Source: Roseovarius sp.
GTDB taxonomy: Bacteria > Pseudomonadota > Alphaproteobacteria > Rhodobacterales > Rhodobacteraceae
Direction: 5' to 3'
Length of the DNA stretch: 63,394 nt
NCBI GenBank assembly: GCA_002720475.1
Contig: PBIL01000011.1
Span: 77,372 to 140,765 of the forward strand
Position numbers and translations under genes: made by a program. A model generated the notes under the pieces. That model worked only from the letters and a program-made list of their open reading frames with translations. It was not told the DNA's origin and searched no databases. Every line of letters starts with the position of its first letter. The stretch's first letter is position 1. This document shows, piece after piece, positions 36,028 to 44,227 of the stretch.

Positions 36028-36852
36028 TCAGACCCCGCGCCGGTTGCCCCAGAGCGCGACATGCAGTTGCGGCAGCACCCGCGCGCCATACCAGCCATCC
36101 CGGGTGACGCGCCCCACAAGCCAGCGCATCCGCTCCGCGATCCCTTCGTGATCGACCACCGCGCTGTCATCGCCCGGTGGCGGCGGCGTGTGATTGCCGG
36201 GCTGCAGGACCAGCGGCAGGGCGGGGTATCGCGCCGCCGCTTGCCGCGCCCACTGATAATCCGTCTCGTCGAAGATGACGATCTTCAGGACCACATCAGG
36301 TTTGGAGTCCCGCCCGGCGGCAACGCCGGGCAGCGCCCGACCGCCCCCCCGGGCGGGCGCTTCTCGCCCACCCGCGATCGGTCGCTGCCCTACTTTATTT
36401 CCCCCGCCCGCCGCCGCCAGACACGCCTCGAAGGCCGCCCAGTCCACCGCCATGCCCGAGGAGGGCGGCTTGGGGCTCAGCACCAGCATGTCGAGCGCCG
36501 CAAACCAGTCCCGCGCGACCGAGCCCTGTGTCTCCATGGCAAAGCGGTAGCCCTGCGCGCGCCCCGCCTCGATCAGCGGCCCCAGCGGCTGGATCGCCGG
36601 GTTGCCGCCCGAGAGCGTCACCAGCAAGGGCCGCCCGCCCGCAAGCCGCGTCACCTCGGCCATGATCGCACCGGGCTGCATCGGGGTCCATTCGCGGCGG
36701 TATTCGGCATCGACGGCGTGCAGGCTGTCGCACCACGAACAGCGGTAATCGCACCCGCCCGTCCGCACGAAAACCGTGGGCACGCCAATGAGCGCGCCCT
36801 CGCCCTGGATGGTCGGGCCGAAGATCTCGGAGACGCGGATCGCCTCGTTCAC
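36028..36852 (-). CDS. queE: 7-carboxy-7-deazaguanine synthase with in-frame repeat insertion
   Basis: 274 aa. The start is the GTG at 36852, overlapping the queD stop. The radical-SAM cluster is seen as [16 protein letters not shown], with SAM contacts in [10 protein letters not shown]. QueE converts 6-carboxytetrahydropterin to CDG. Residues about 151-184 form a Gly/Arg-rich insertion between the GGG after CLAAA and [12 protein letters not shown] that family members lack; its DNA (36298-36402) is a palindromic repeat. The frame is preserved, so the protein may still fold, but activity is not certain. Confidence 0.9.
   Translation of the reverse strand: MNEAIRVSEIFGPTIQGEGALIGVPTVFVRTGGCDYRCSWCDSLHAVDAEYRREWTPMQPGAIMAEVTRLAGGRPLLVTLSGGNPAIQPLGPLIEAGRAQGYRFAMETQGSVARDWFAALDMLVLSPKPPSSGMAVDWAAFEACLAAAGGGNKVGQRPIAGGREAPARGGGRALPGVAAGRDSKPDVVLKIVIFDETDYQWARQAAARYPALPLVLQPGNHTPPPPGDDSAVVDHEGIAERMRWLVGRVTRDGWYGARVLPQLHVALWGNRRGV
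36298..36402. repeat. About 100-bp palindromic element inside queE
   Basis: It contains the hairpin GCCCGGCG-GCAA-CGCCGGGC (36312-36331) and a long-range inverted pair GGGCAGCG (36328-36335) / CGCTGCCC (36383-36390) enclosing GCGCCC/GGGCG stems. The structure and composition look like a Rhodobacteraceae intergenic repeat, here captured in a coding frame with a length divisible by three. Edges are approximate. Confidence 0.7.
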
Positions 36853-37205
36853 GGCCGGTATTCCGCCCAGGTCTTGGGCGTCTCGCTCACCCTGACGGCG
36901 GCCACCTCGGGCCAGCGCGCGCGGCACCAGTCGTAGAAATGCCTGGCCATGCGCTCGGCCGTCACGCCATCGTCGCCCAGCACGTCGTTGAGATGCCGGT
37001 GATCCAGTTCCTCGTCGATATAGCGCTTGAGCGCCGCCAGGTCGTGATAGTCGCGCACGAAGCCGGTGGGCCCGAGGTCTTCGGCGGCCAGTTCCACCAC
37101 CACCACATAGTTATGCCCGTGCAGCCGCGCGCAAGGATGCCCCTCGCGCAGCCCGAAAAGCTGATGAGAGGCCGAGAAATGGAATTCCTTGGTGATGCGA
37201 TACAT
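36849..37205 (-). CDS. queD: 6-carboxy-5,6,7,8-tetrahydropterin synthase
   Basis: 118 aa. Zn ligands are in [11 protein letters not shown] and RLHGHNYVV. Catalytic Cys in HPCARLHGH and the DHRHLND motif are present. It converts 7,8-dihydroneopterin triphosphate to 6-carboxytetrahydropterin in preQ1 synthesis. Its start abuts the queC stop and its end overlaps queE by 4 bp. Confidence 0.96.
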   Translation of the reverse strand: MYRITKEFHFSASHQLFGLREGHPCARLHGHNYVVVVELAAEDLGPTGFVRDYHDLAALKRYIDEELDHRHLNDVLGDDGVTAERMARHFYDWCRARWPEVAAVRVSETPKTWAEYRP

Positions 37206-37897
37206 CAGCGCCCCTCCACCGCCGCGCGCCAGAACTCTGGATCGTCATAGGCGGTCGGATCCTCGATGCCCGCCAGGTGAAACGCCTCGCGCCGCTCCAC
37301 GCAGGTGCCGCAGCGCCCGCAATGGCGCGCGCCGCCCTTGTAGCAGGACCAGGTCTCGGCAAAAGGCACGCCAAGCCGCGCGCCATCGCGCACGATATCG
37401 GCCTTGGAGCCATGCAGATAGGGCGTCCAGAGCGCCACCTCGGCATAGCCCTGAAGCGCGGCGTCCTGCATCGCCTGAAAGGCCGCGACGAAGCCGGGGC
37501 GGCAATCGGGATAGATGAAGTGATCGCCGCCATGCACCGCCGCGGCGACCGCCTCGGCCTTTTCCGCCGCCGCCATGCCGAAGGCCACCGCCAGCATGAT
37601 CGCGTTGCGGTTGGGCACCACGGTCAGGCGCATGGTCTCCTCGGCATAATGCCCGTCCGGCACCGCCACGTCACCGGTCAGTGCCGAGCCCGAGAGCGCC
37701 GCGCCGACGCTGCGCAGATCCACCACGCTGTGCGGCACGCCAAGACGGCGCGCGCAGGCGGCGGCGCTGCCCAGCTCCTTCACATGGCGCTGGCCGTAGT
37801 CGAAGGACAGGAGCCCGGCAAGATCGCGCTCGGCGGCGGCCTTGTGGGCGAGCGTGACGGAATCGAGCCCGCCGGAGCAGATCACGAGAGTGCGCAT
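37205..37897 (-). CDS. queC: 7-cyano-7-deazaguanine synthase
   Basis: 230 aa. The N-terminal PP-loop is VICSGGLDSVTLAHKA, with LSFDYGQRHVKEL following. The C-terminal zinc site is WSCYKGGARHCGRCGTCVER (four Cys). It makes preQ0 from CDG, ATP and ammonia. It is the first gene of the que operon, and its leader holds a hairpin plus A-rich tail that may be a preQ1 riboswitch. Confidence 0.96.
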   Translation of the reverse strand: MRTLVICSGGLDSVTLAHKAAAERDLAGLLSFDYGQRHVKELGSAAACARRLGVPHSVVDLRSVGAALSGSALTGDVAVPDGHYAEETMRLTVVPNRNAIMLAVAFGMAAAEKAEAVAAAVHGGDHFIYPDCRPGFVAAFQAMQDAALQGYAEVALWTPYLHGSKADIVRDGARLGVPFAETWSCYKGGARHCGRCGTCVERREAFHLAGIEDPTAYDDPEFWRAAVEGR

Positions 37898-37954
37898 GTC
37901 GATCCTTGTTTTTTAGAGCGGGTAGGCTGCGACCGCTTGACCGCCCGCCTCTAG
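37898..37954 (-). promoter_or_regulatory. Candidate preQ1 riboswitch-like leader of queC
   Basis: On the minus strand AGAGgCGGG (37952-37944) pairs with CCCGCTCT (37922-37915). The loop is 21 nt and the hairpin is followed directly by AAAAAACAAGGA (37914-37903), which includes the Shine-Dalgarno five bases before the queC ATG. A hairpin plus A-rich tail overlapping the SD, in front of a queC operon, is the preQ1-I layout. The loop is longer than the consensus and the pseudoknot pairing is not obvious. Confidence 0.35.
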
Positions 37955-38075
37955 CGCGCCCGCGCGCAAATGGCAAGCGCGCGGAAGCCGCGCGCCCGGC
38001 GGCCTGCGCGCAATCGGCCGGTCGCGCCCGTCCGCAACCGGCCGGCAATGCCCTGAAGGGCGGCGCGGCCCGCGC

Positions 38076-38504
38076 TCAGGCGATTGCGACCAGTTCTATG
38101 GCAAAGGTCAGGTGGCGCCCGGCCAGCGGGTGATTGGCGTCGAGCACCACCTCGCTTTCGGTCACCTCGACCACCGTCACCGGCATCACCTGCCCCTGCG
38201 GCGTCTGCACCTGGAGCCGGGTGCCCAGATCGAGCGGGATCTCGGCGGGGATATCGGCGCGCGGCACCGCCTGGCGGGCCGCAGGGTCGGGCATTCCGTA
38301 GGCATCCTCGGCGGCCACGTCGACGGTTTTCGTCTCGCCCACGGCCATGCCCGGCAGGGCCGCATCGAGCCCGGCGATGATCTCGCCCGAGCCCACGGTG
38401 AATTCCAGCGGCTCGCGCCCCTCGGAGGAATCGAAGGTCTGCCCGTCCGGGAGCGTGCCGGTGTAATGAATGCGGACGGTATCGCCCGGTTTGACCTGCG
38501 TCAT
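38076..38504 (-). CDS. slyD: SlyD-type FKBP peptidyl-prolyl isomerase
   Basis: 142 aa. The FKBP core is VRIHYTGTLPDGQTFDSSEG and IIAGLDAALPGMAVGE, interrupted by the insert-in-flap chaperone domain (VDVAAEDAYGMPDP to NHPLAGRHLTF). The His-rich metal tail of E. coli SlyD is missing, as in many alphaproteobacteria. It is a cytosolic folding helper. It stands alone upstream of the queC leader. Confidence 0.9.
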   Translation of the reverse strand: MTQVKPGDTVRIHYTGTLPDGQTFDSSEGREPLEFTVGSGEIIAGLDAALPGMAVGETKTVDVAAEDAYGMPDPAARQAVPRADIPAEIPLDLGTRLQVQTPQGQVMPVTVVEVTESEVVLDANHPLAGRHLTFAIELVAIA

Positions 38505-38627
38505 GTCATGTCCAGTTCTTCAGGGGGGTGGGTTGGCAAGGCCGCGTCATGTCGCGCGGGTGCTTGTGTGATGACCCGATCCTACCCGGCCCGGAACGGA
38601 TTCGCAAACACCCGCGCCCGCGGCCGC

Positions 38628-39083
38628 TCAGAGCCGCCCGAACACCGCCCGCAGGATCCCTTCCAGCCCCGCGGCATCGGCGGCACCGAAGGCCGCGGGC
38701 CGGTCGCTGTCGATATCGAGCACGCCAATAAGCCGGCCCGCGCGGTCCCGCACCGGCAGCACGATCTCCGAGCGCGTCGAGGCGGCACAGGCGATATGGC
38801 CGGGAAAGGCATCGACATCATCGACGATCTGCACCTCGCCCAGGCGCGCCGCCGCCCCGCAGACCCCGCGCGAGAAGGGGATGACAAGGCAGCCATGCCC
38901 GCCCTGATAGGGTCCGATCTTGAGCGTCTCCGGCCCGGTCACGCGATAGAAGCCGGTCCAGTCGAAGCGGTCATCGGCATGGTGCAACTCGCAGGCCACG
39001 GTGGCCATGAGGGCAACCTCGTCGCTCTCGCCCTCGGTCAGCGACAGGATCGCGCGGGTGGTGGCGGGGTAGTCTATGCGCAT
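38628..39083 (-). CDS. Free methionine-(R)-sulfoxide reductase, GAF domain
   Basis: 151 aa, a single GAF domain. The three redox cysteines of the fRMsr (YebR) family are in place: Cys in GGHGCLVIPFSRGVCGAA (two) and in FPGHIACAAST, followed by SEIVLPV. It reduces free methionine-R-sulfoxide in the cytosol. It is a monocistronic unit on the minus strand, downstream of the thiolase gene and separated from it by a repeat block. Confidence 0.88.
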   Translation of the reverse strand: MRIDYPATTRAILSLTEGESDEVALMATVACELHHADDRFDWTGFYRVTGPETLKIGPYQGGHGCLVIPFSRGVCGAAARLGEVQIVDDVDAFPGHIACAASTRSEIVLPVRDRAGRLIGVLDIDSDRPAAFGAADAAGLEGILRAVFGRL

Positions 39084-39100
39084 GGTCGCGCTCCTGTCGA

Positions 39101-39154
39101 GCCCGCGGCGGGGGCCAGCCCCCGCACCCCCGGGATATCTTCGGCCAGAAGAAA
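39101..39154 (-). repeat. 3'-end repeat with terminator-like hairpin, copy 2
   Basis: On the minus strand it starts one base after the thiolase stop codon with TTTCTTCTGGCCG and ATATCCCGGGGGTG, as after glpR. It ends in the perfect hairpin GCGGGGGC-TG-GCCCCCGC (39108-39125). Confidence 0.7.
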
Positions 39155-39155
39155 C

Positions 39156-40328
39156 TTAGGTCCGCTCGATGGCAATGGCCGTCCCTTCCCCGCCGCCGAT
39201 GCAGATGGCGGCCACGCCACGTTTCAGCCCCCGCTTTTCCAGCGCGTTGAGCAGCGTCACCATGATCCGCGCGCCCGAGGCCCCGATCGGATGACCCAAT
39301 GCGCAGGCCCCGCCGTTGACATTCATCTTCTCGCGCGGCAGCCCCATCTCGTGCATGAAGGCCATGGGCACAACGGCAAAGGCCTCGTTCACCTCCCAGA
39401 GATCCACGTCATCGACGCCCCAGCCGAGCCGCCTGAGCAGTTTCTGCGCCGCCGGGACCGGCGCGGTGGTGAACCAGCCGGGGGCCTGCGCGTGGCTCGC
39501 ATGGCCCAGAATGCGGGCGCGGATATTGAGCCCCTGTGCCTCGGCCGCCGCGCGCGAGGCCAGCACCAGCGCCGCCGCCCCGTCGCTGATCGAGGAGGAA
39601 TTGGCCGCCGTCACCGTGCCGCCCTCGCGGAAGGCCGGTTTCAGCTGCGGGATCTTCTCGGGGCGCGCCTTGGCGGGCTGTTCGTCGCGGGCGACCGTCA
39701 CCTCGCCCTTGCGCGTGCGGATCGTGACCGGCGCGATCTCGCCCTCGAAGGCCCCCGATTTCTCGGCCGCGAGCGCCCCTTCGAGCGACCCGAGCGCATA
39801 GTCGTCCTGCGCCTCGCGGGTGAACTGGAATTTCTCGGCGCAATCCTCTGCAAAGGTGCCCATGAGGCGGCCCTTGTCATAGGCATCCTCGAGCCCGTCG
39901 AGGAACATGTGGTCGAGCACCTGCCCGTGTCCGATGCGCGCCCCGCCGCGCATCTTGGGTAGAAGGTAGGGCGCGGAGGACATCGATTCCATGCCGCCCG
40001 CGATCATGGTTTCGGCGTGGCCGAGGGCGATCTGGTCGAAGGCCATCATCGCCGCCTTCATCCCCGAGCCGCACATCTTGTTGAGCGTGGTGGCGGGCAC
40101 TTCCTCGCCCAAGCCCCCAAGGAATCCTGCCTGGCGGGCCGGGGCCTGGCCCTGTCCAGCGGGCAGCACGCAGCCCATGAGCACCTCGTCCACCGTGGCC
40201 GCGCGCGCATCCCCAAGCGCCGCGCGAATCGCCGCGCCGCCCAGTTCCGCGGCCGGAACGCCGTCGAAATCGCCCTGAAAGCCGCCCATCGGTGTGCGCA
40301 CCGCGCCCGCGATCACAACTTCGCGCAT
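39156..40328 (-). CDS. Acetyl-CoA C-acyltransferase (thiolase)
   Basis: 390 aa. The acylated Cys is Cys86 in TLNKMCGSGMKA; the His is in NVNGGACALGHPIGASGAR and the second Cys in AAICIGGGEGTAI. It condenses or cleaves 3-ketoacyl-CoA in fatty-acid degradation, or makes acetoacetyl-CoA for PHB. Sequence does not separate these, and no phaB or fadB lies nearby. The length is standard. Confidence 0.93.
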   Translation of the reverse strand: MREVVIAGAVRTPMGGFQGDFDGVPAAELGGAAIRAALGDARAATVDEVLMGCVLPAGQGQAPARQAGFLGGLGEEVPATTLNKMCGSGMKAAMMAFDQIALGHAETMIAGGMESMSSAPYLLPKMRGGARIGHGQVLDHMFLDGLEDAYDKGRLMGTFAEDCAEKFQFTREAQDDYALGSLEGALAAEKSGAFEGEIAPVTIRTRKGEVTVARDEQPAKARPEKIPQLKPAFREGGTVTAANSSSISDGAAALVLASRAAAEAQGLNIRARILGHASHAQAPGWFTTAPVPAAQKLLRRLGWGVDDVDLWEVNEAFAVVPMAFMHEMGLPREKMNVNGGACALGHPIGASGARIMVTLLNALEKRGLKRGVAAICIGGGEGTAIAIERT

Positions 40329-40418
40329 CTTCGTTCGTCCTCCTGAGACTCTGGCCCGTGCTTACCGGATGGAAAGGAATCGGGTCTAGGCTTTCTCGTA
40401 TTACCACGTAGCGGAGGC

Positions 40419-40760
40419 ATGATGAAACTCGAGCTGAGCGATCACGACACCCTGCGCATCGTCACCGTGCCGGAGGCGCGGATCGACGCCGCCGTTGCCC
40501 TGCGGTTCAAGGAGGCGATGCGCATGGCGACGGAAGGTGGGCCGGATCACGTCGTGCTCGACCTCGGCCAGGTGCGGTTCGTCGATTCGAGCGGGCTCGG
40601 CGCGATCGTCGCGGCGATGAAGCAGATGGGCGCGGGCCGCAGGCTCGATCTCGCCGGGCTCACACCCGACGTGGCCAAGGTGTTCCGGCTCACGCGGATG
40701 GACACGGTCTTTGTCATCCATGCCGATGCCGCGGCCCCGCTGCCCCGCGCGGCGGGTTGA
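40419..40760 (+). CDS. STAS-domain anti-sigma factor antagonist
   Basis: 113 aa. The start is the ATG at 40419 or 40422. The phosphorylation site is in VRFVDSSGLGAIVAA, typical of SpoIIAA/RsbV proteins. In the known mechanism the unphosphorylated form binds and neutralises the anti-sigma kinase. The next gene, 67 bp on, encodes such a kinase. No sigma factor or PP2C phosphatase is nearby. Confidence 0.9.
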   Translation: MMKLELSDHDTLRIVTVPEARIDAAVALRFKEAMRMATEGGPDHVVLDLGQVRFVDSSGLGAIVAAMKQMGAGRRLDLAGLTPDVAKVFRLTRMDTVFVIHADAAAPLPRAAG

Positions 40761-40827
40761 GCGGGGCCGTGGCGCGATGCCGCCGGCGCGCGCGCCTGGC
40801 TGCTCTGCGCCCCGGGCGGGACACGCC

Positions 40828-41271
40828 ATGTCCTGGGTGATGCAGCGCCGCATCGTCGCCCATGAGGGGGCGGTGCGCGATCTTCTGGCCGCGCTGCGCG
40901 CCCGGCTTCGCGCCCTGGGCGAGACCGAGGAGACCTGCGGCACCGTCGAGATCGTGATCGCAGAGGCGCTCAACAACATCGTGGAGCATGCCTATGGCGG
41001 GACGGGCGGCGAAATCGCGCTCGACATGGCCCGCGAGACCGGGGGGCTGTGCTGCATCCTGCGGGACCGGGGCCACCCGCTTCCGGGGCTGCGCCTGCCC
41101 GAGGGAACGGCCCCGCCCGCCGTCACGCCACGCGAGAGCCTGCCCGAAGGCGGATTCGGCTGGTTCCTGATTCGCGCGCTGACAGAGCGGCTCGACTATG
41201 CGCGCGCGGACGGAGAGAACCGGCTTACCCTGCATTTCGGCCCCGGAACCGGGCCGGATCTGCGCCGCTGA
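40828..41271 (+). CDS. RsbW/SpoIIAB-like serine kinase (anti-sigma factor type)
   Basis: 147 aa with the ATG at 40828; an in-frame ATG at 40777 would add 17 residues but falls outside the domain. The GHKL fold shows the N-box in EIVIAEALNNIVEHAYGG, the G1 region RDRGHPLPG and the G2 region EGGFGWFLIRAL. It should phosphorylate the STAS protein encoded just upstream. Its target sigma factor or other partner is unknown. Confidence 0.87.
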   Translation: MSWVMQRRIVAHEGAVRDLLAALRARLRALGETEETCGTVEIVIAEALNNIVEHAYGGTGGEIALDMARETGGLCCILRDRGHPLPGLRLPEGTAPPAVTPRESLPEGGFGWFLIRALTERLDYARADGENRLTLHFGPGTGPDLRR

Positions 41272-41519
41272 GGGCACGCCGCAACCCACGCGTGTGCCTG
41301 TCCAGAAAAGACCGCAATCGCACCCAAGTGACGCCGCAGAGCCCCGCCATATCCCGTCTTGTAGCTGCATATGGCTTCCCTCGGCGTCGCGTGTCATTGC
41401 CCCCACCCAATGCGCGGCGTCGAGGTCTCTTCCCGCCAAATTCCCGATGACCGGGCGCATTGGCTTTCGTTGCGCGCCGTCCTAACGTGCCGCGATTCGC
41501 GAACCACGGGAGACGGAGC

Positions 41520-43097
41520 ATGCGCGATTTTCACCTGCCGGGACGCTCGGGCACCTATGCGACAAACGGGATGTGCGCCACCTCGCACCCGCTTGCCGCC
41601 AAGACCGCCATCGACATCCTCGAACGCGGCGGCAATGCCATGGATGCGGCCATCGCGGGGGCCGTTCTCCTCGGCTTCTGCGAGCCGCAGATGACCGGCA
41701 TCGGCGGCGACTGCTTCGCGCTCTTCACCACGCCGGGCGAACCCGGGATCCGCGCGCTCAACGGCTCGGGCCGTGCCCCCGCCGCCGCCTCGGCCGAGGC
41801 GCTGCGCGCAGCCGGTCACGCCAGCGTGCCGCTCCACTCGCCCCATGCCGTCACCATCCCCTGCGCCATCGACGCCTTCTGCCGGCTCTCCGCCGATCAC
41901 GGGCGGCTCGGGCTCGACGCGCTCCTGGCACCTGCCATCCGCTATGCCGAGGAGGGCGTGCCGGTGGCACCCCGCGTGGCCTTCGACTGGCCGCGCGCGG
42001 GGGCCGCGCTCCAGGGCCACGGCATCACCCATTTCAGCCGCAGCGGCGCACCGCTGAAAACCGGCGACATCTTCCGCGCCCCCGGCCAGGCCGAGGTGCT
42101 GCGCCGCATCGCCCGCCACGGGCGCACGGCCTTCTACGAGGGCGAGGTGGCCGAGGACATGATCGCCGCCCTCACCGCCCTGGGCGGCGTCCACGACGCG
42201 GCCGATTTCGCCGCCGCCGAGAGCAATTACACCGATCCGGTGAGCGGCGACTACAAGGCCGCCACCCTGGTCGAGCATCCGCCCAACGGCCAGGGGGCAA
42301 CGGCGATCCTGCTCCTGAACATCCTGAGCCATTTCGACCTTGCCGCGATGGACCCCATGGGTGCCGAGCGCCTGCATATCGAGGCCGAGGCCACCAAGCT
42401 CGCCTATGACGCGCGCAACCGCTTCATCGCCGATCCCGACCATGTGACGCGGCTCGATCACATGCTCTCGCCCGAGACGGCGGCGCAGCTTGCCGCGCTC
42501 ATCGACCCGGCCCGCGTCATGCCCGCCACGGCACCGCTTGCCGAGGCGGTGCACCGCGACACGATCTACATCACCGCGGTGGACCGCGATCGCATGGCCG
42601 TCTCCTTCATCTACTCGATCTTCCACGGCTTCGGCTCGGGCATCGCGTCGGAGAGATTCGGCATCCTGCTGCAAAACCGCGGCGCGGGATTCACGCTCGA
42701 GGCGGGCCACCCGAACGAGCTTGCCCCCGGCAAGCGGCCGATGCACACGATCATTCCGGGGATGCTGGCCGAAAAGGGCCGTGTCACCATGCCCTTCGGC
42801 GTGATGGGCGGGGCCTACCAGTCCACCGGCCACGCGCGGCTTGTCTCCAACATCGTCGATTTCGGCATGGATGTGCAGGCGGCCATCGACGCGCCGCGCG
42901 CCTTTGCCGACCCGAGCGGGCTCCGGCTCGAGCGCGGCTTCGCGCCGGAGGTGGCGCAGGCGCTGGCCGATCTCGGTCATTCGGTGATCGTCCCGCCGGA
43001 GCCGCTGGGCGGCGCGCAGGCCATCCGCATCCACGAAAGCGGCCTGCTGGAAGGCGGCAGCGACGGGCGCAAGGACGGCTGCGCGCTCGGCTACTGA
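41520..43097 (+). CDS. Gamma-glutamyltransferase family protein
   Basis: 525 aa. The start is the ATG at 41520 behind GGGAGACGGAG. The precursor would self-cleave before Thr348 in HRDTIYITAVDRDRMAVSF, giving the large and small subunits of an Ntn hydrolase. Other family blocks are ERGGNAMDAAIAG and MTGIGGDCFALF. There is no signal peptide, so unlike E. coli Ggt it would be cytosolic, as in the YwrD-like group. It acts on gamma-glutamyl amides. Confidence 0.9.
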   Translation: MRDFHLPGRSGTYATNGMCATSHPLAAKTAIDILERGGNAMDAAIAGAVLLGFCEPQMTGIGGDCFALFTTPGEPGIRALNGSGRAPAAASAEALRAAGHASVPLHSPHAVTIPCAIDAFCRLSADHGRLGLDALLAPAIRYAEEGVPVAPRVAFDWPRAGAALQGHGITHFSRSGAPLKTGDIFRAPGQAEVLRRIARHGRTAFYEGEVAEDMIAALTALGGVHDAADFAAAESNYTDPVSGDYKAATLVEHPPNGQGATAILLLNILSHFDLAAMDPMGAERLHIEAEATKLAYDARNRFIADPDHVTRLDHMLSPETAAQLAALIDPARVMPATAPLAEAVHRDTIYITAVDRDRMAVSFIYSIFHGFGSGIASERFGILLQNRGAGFTLEAGHPNELAPGKRPMHTIIPGMLAEKGRVTMPFGVMGGAYQSTGHARLVSNIVDFGMDVQAAIDAPRAFADPSGLRLERGFAPEVAQALADLGHSVIVPPEPLGGAQAIRIHESGLLEGGSDGRKDGCALGY

Positions 43098-43122
43098 ACA
43101 GCGGGGCGGGGACAACCCCGCC

Positions 43123-43455
43123 TCAGTTCAGCTGGAAATGCAGCGGGTAATGCCCGTCCTCGAAGGGTCCGAAGAGATCGGGAATGTCGGGATGGTCCAC
43201 CGGCTCGCCGGAATAGTCGGCGACCAGGTTCTGCTCGCTGACATAGGCGACGTAATAGCTCTGCTCGTTCTCGGCCAGCAGGTGATAGAAGGGCTGCTCG
43301 CGCTCGGGGCGGCTGTCCTCGGGGATGGCCGCATACCATTCCTCGGTGTTGGAAAACTGCGGGTCCACGTCGAAGATCACCCCCCGAAAGGGATGCTTGC
43401 GATGCCGCACCACCTGCCCCAAGGCATATTTCGCGTGTGTCTTGATCATCGTCAT
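43123..43455 (-). CDS. hspQ: Heat shock protein HspQ / hemimethylated-DNA-binding YccV
   Basis: 110 aa. The start is the ATG at 43455 (MTMIKTHAKYALG); the ATG two codons later is an alternative. GQVVRHRKHPFRGVIFDVDP, PEREQPFYHLLAENE and YVAYVSEQNLV are HspQ blocks. In enterobacteria it is a specificity factor for Lon and influences DnaA levels. It has its own promoter-like sequence upstream and is divergent from the lipoprotein gene. Confidence 0.92.
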   Translation of the reverse strand: MTMIKTHAKYALGQVVRHRKHPFRGVIFDVDPQFSNTEEWYAAIPEDSRPEREQPFYHLLAENEQSYYVAYVSEQNLVADYSGEPVDHPDIPDLFGPFEDGHYPLHFQLN

Positions 43456-43469
43456 TGCCCTAGCACAAT

Positions 43470-43499
43470 TATCTAACGCCGCAAGGCGGGTTTGTCCAA
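43470..43499 (-). promoter_or_regulatory. Candidate hspQ promoter
   Basis: Minus strand: TTGGAC (43499-43494), an 18-bp spacer that contains CGCC-GCAA-GGCG, and TAGATA (43475-43470), 14 bp before the start codon. The fit to a vegetative promoter is fair. Confidence 0.4.
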
Positions 43500-43618
43500 T
43501 ACCGCGCGAAACAGTCTGTGAACGGCCGCCGAACAGCCAGGGCGGTGCGGATTCCCGATTCCCCCCACCGCGCAAATCCGCTAGACTCTGCCAAAACAAA
43601 CGCGAAAGCGAGAGGCAG

Positions 43619-44218
43619 ATGAGCAGGAGTCTTCGCGCCGTTCTGGTGCTTTTCGTGTTGTCGTCCTGCGGCGGCTCCGGCTACGGCACGGCCCCGCGCA
43701 ATCTCGACAATGCCTGTGCGATCCTCGACGAGCGGCCGGAATATGCGCGCGCCTTCCGCGCCTCCGAGCGCCGCTGGGGCGTGCCTGCCCATGTCCAGAT
43801 GGCCACGATCTACCAGGAGAGCAAGTTCGTCTCGGACGCGCGCACGCCCTATCGCTGGACACTGGGCGTGATCCCCACGGGCCGCATCAGCTCGGCCTAT
43901 GGCTACAGCCAGGCGCTCGACGGGACCTGGGAAGAGTATCTCGCCGATACCAACCGCTTCGGCGCGCGCCGCGACGACATCCACGACGCGGCCGATTTCA
44001 TCGGCTGGTACATGGCGCAATCCAGCGAAAGGCTGGGCATCGCGCCGGACGACGCGCGCAGCCAGTATCTGGCCTATCACGAGGGGCGCACCGGCTTCGC
44101 CCGCGGCAGCCATCGCTCGAAGCCCTGGCTCGCGCGCGTCTCGGACGAGGTCGAGAACCGGGCGGCACGCTACCGCGCGCAACTCGCAACCTGCCGCGCC
44201 GGTCGCGGGCTTCTCTGA
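43619..44218 (+). CDS. SLT-type lytic transglycosylase-like lipoprotein
   Basis: 199 aa. The start is the ATG at 43619 behind GAGAGG. The lipobox LSSC gives a lipidated Cys at residue 17. The catalytic-type motif is VPAHVQMATIYQESKFVSDA (Glu in QES), followed by AYGYSQALDGTWEEY, as in Slt/EmtA transglycosylases. It should act on peptidoglycan from a membrane anchor. The gene ends 9 bp before the convergent lolA. Confidence 0.85.
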   Translation: MSRSLRAVLVLFVLSSCGGSGYGTAPRNLDNACAILDERPEYARAFRASERRWGVPAHVQMATIYQESKFVSDARTPYRWTLGVIPTGRISSAYGYSQALDGTWEEYLADTNRFGARRDDIHDAADFIGWYMAQSSERLGIAPDDARSQYLAYHEGRTGFARGSHRSKPWLARVSDEVENRAARYRAQLATCRAGRGLL

Positions 44219-44227
44219 CGCGGCGCG

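Noticed and set aside
41272..41519. Possible RNA gene between the kinase and gamma-glutamyltransferase genes
   Set aside because: No tRNA-like cloverleaf or other conserved RNA fold could be drawn by eye.
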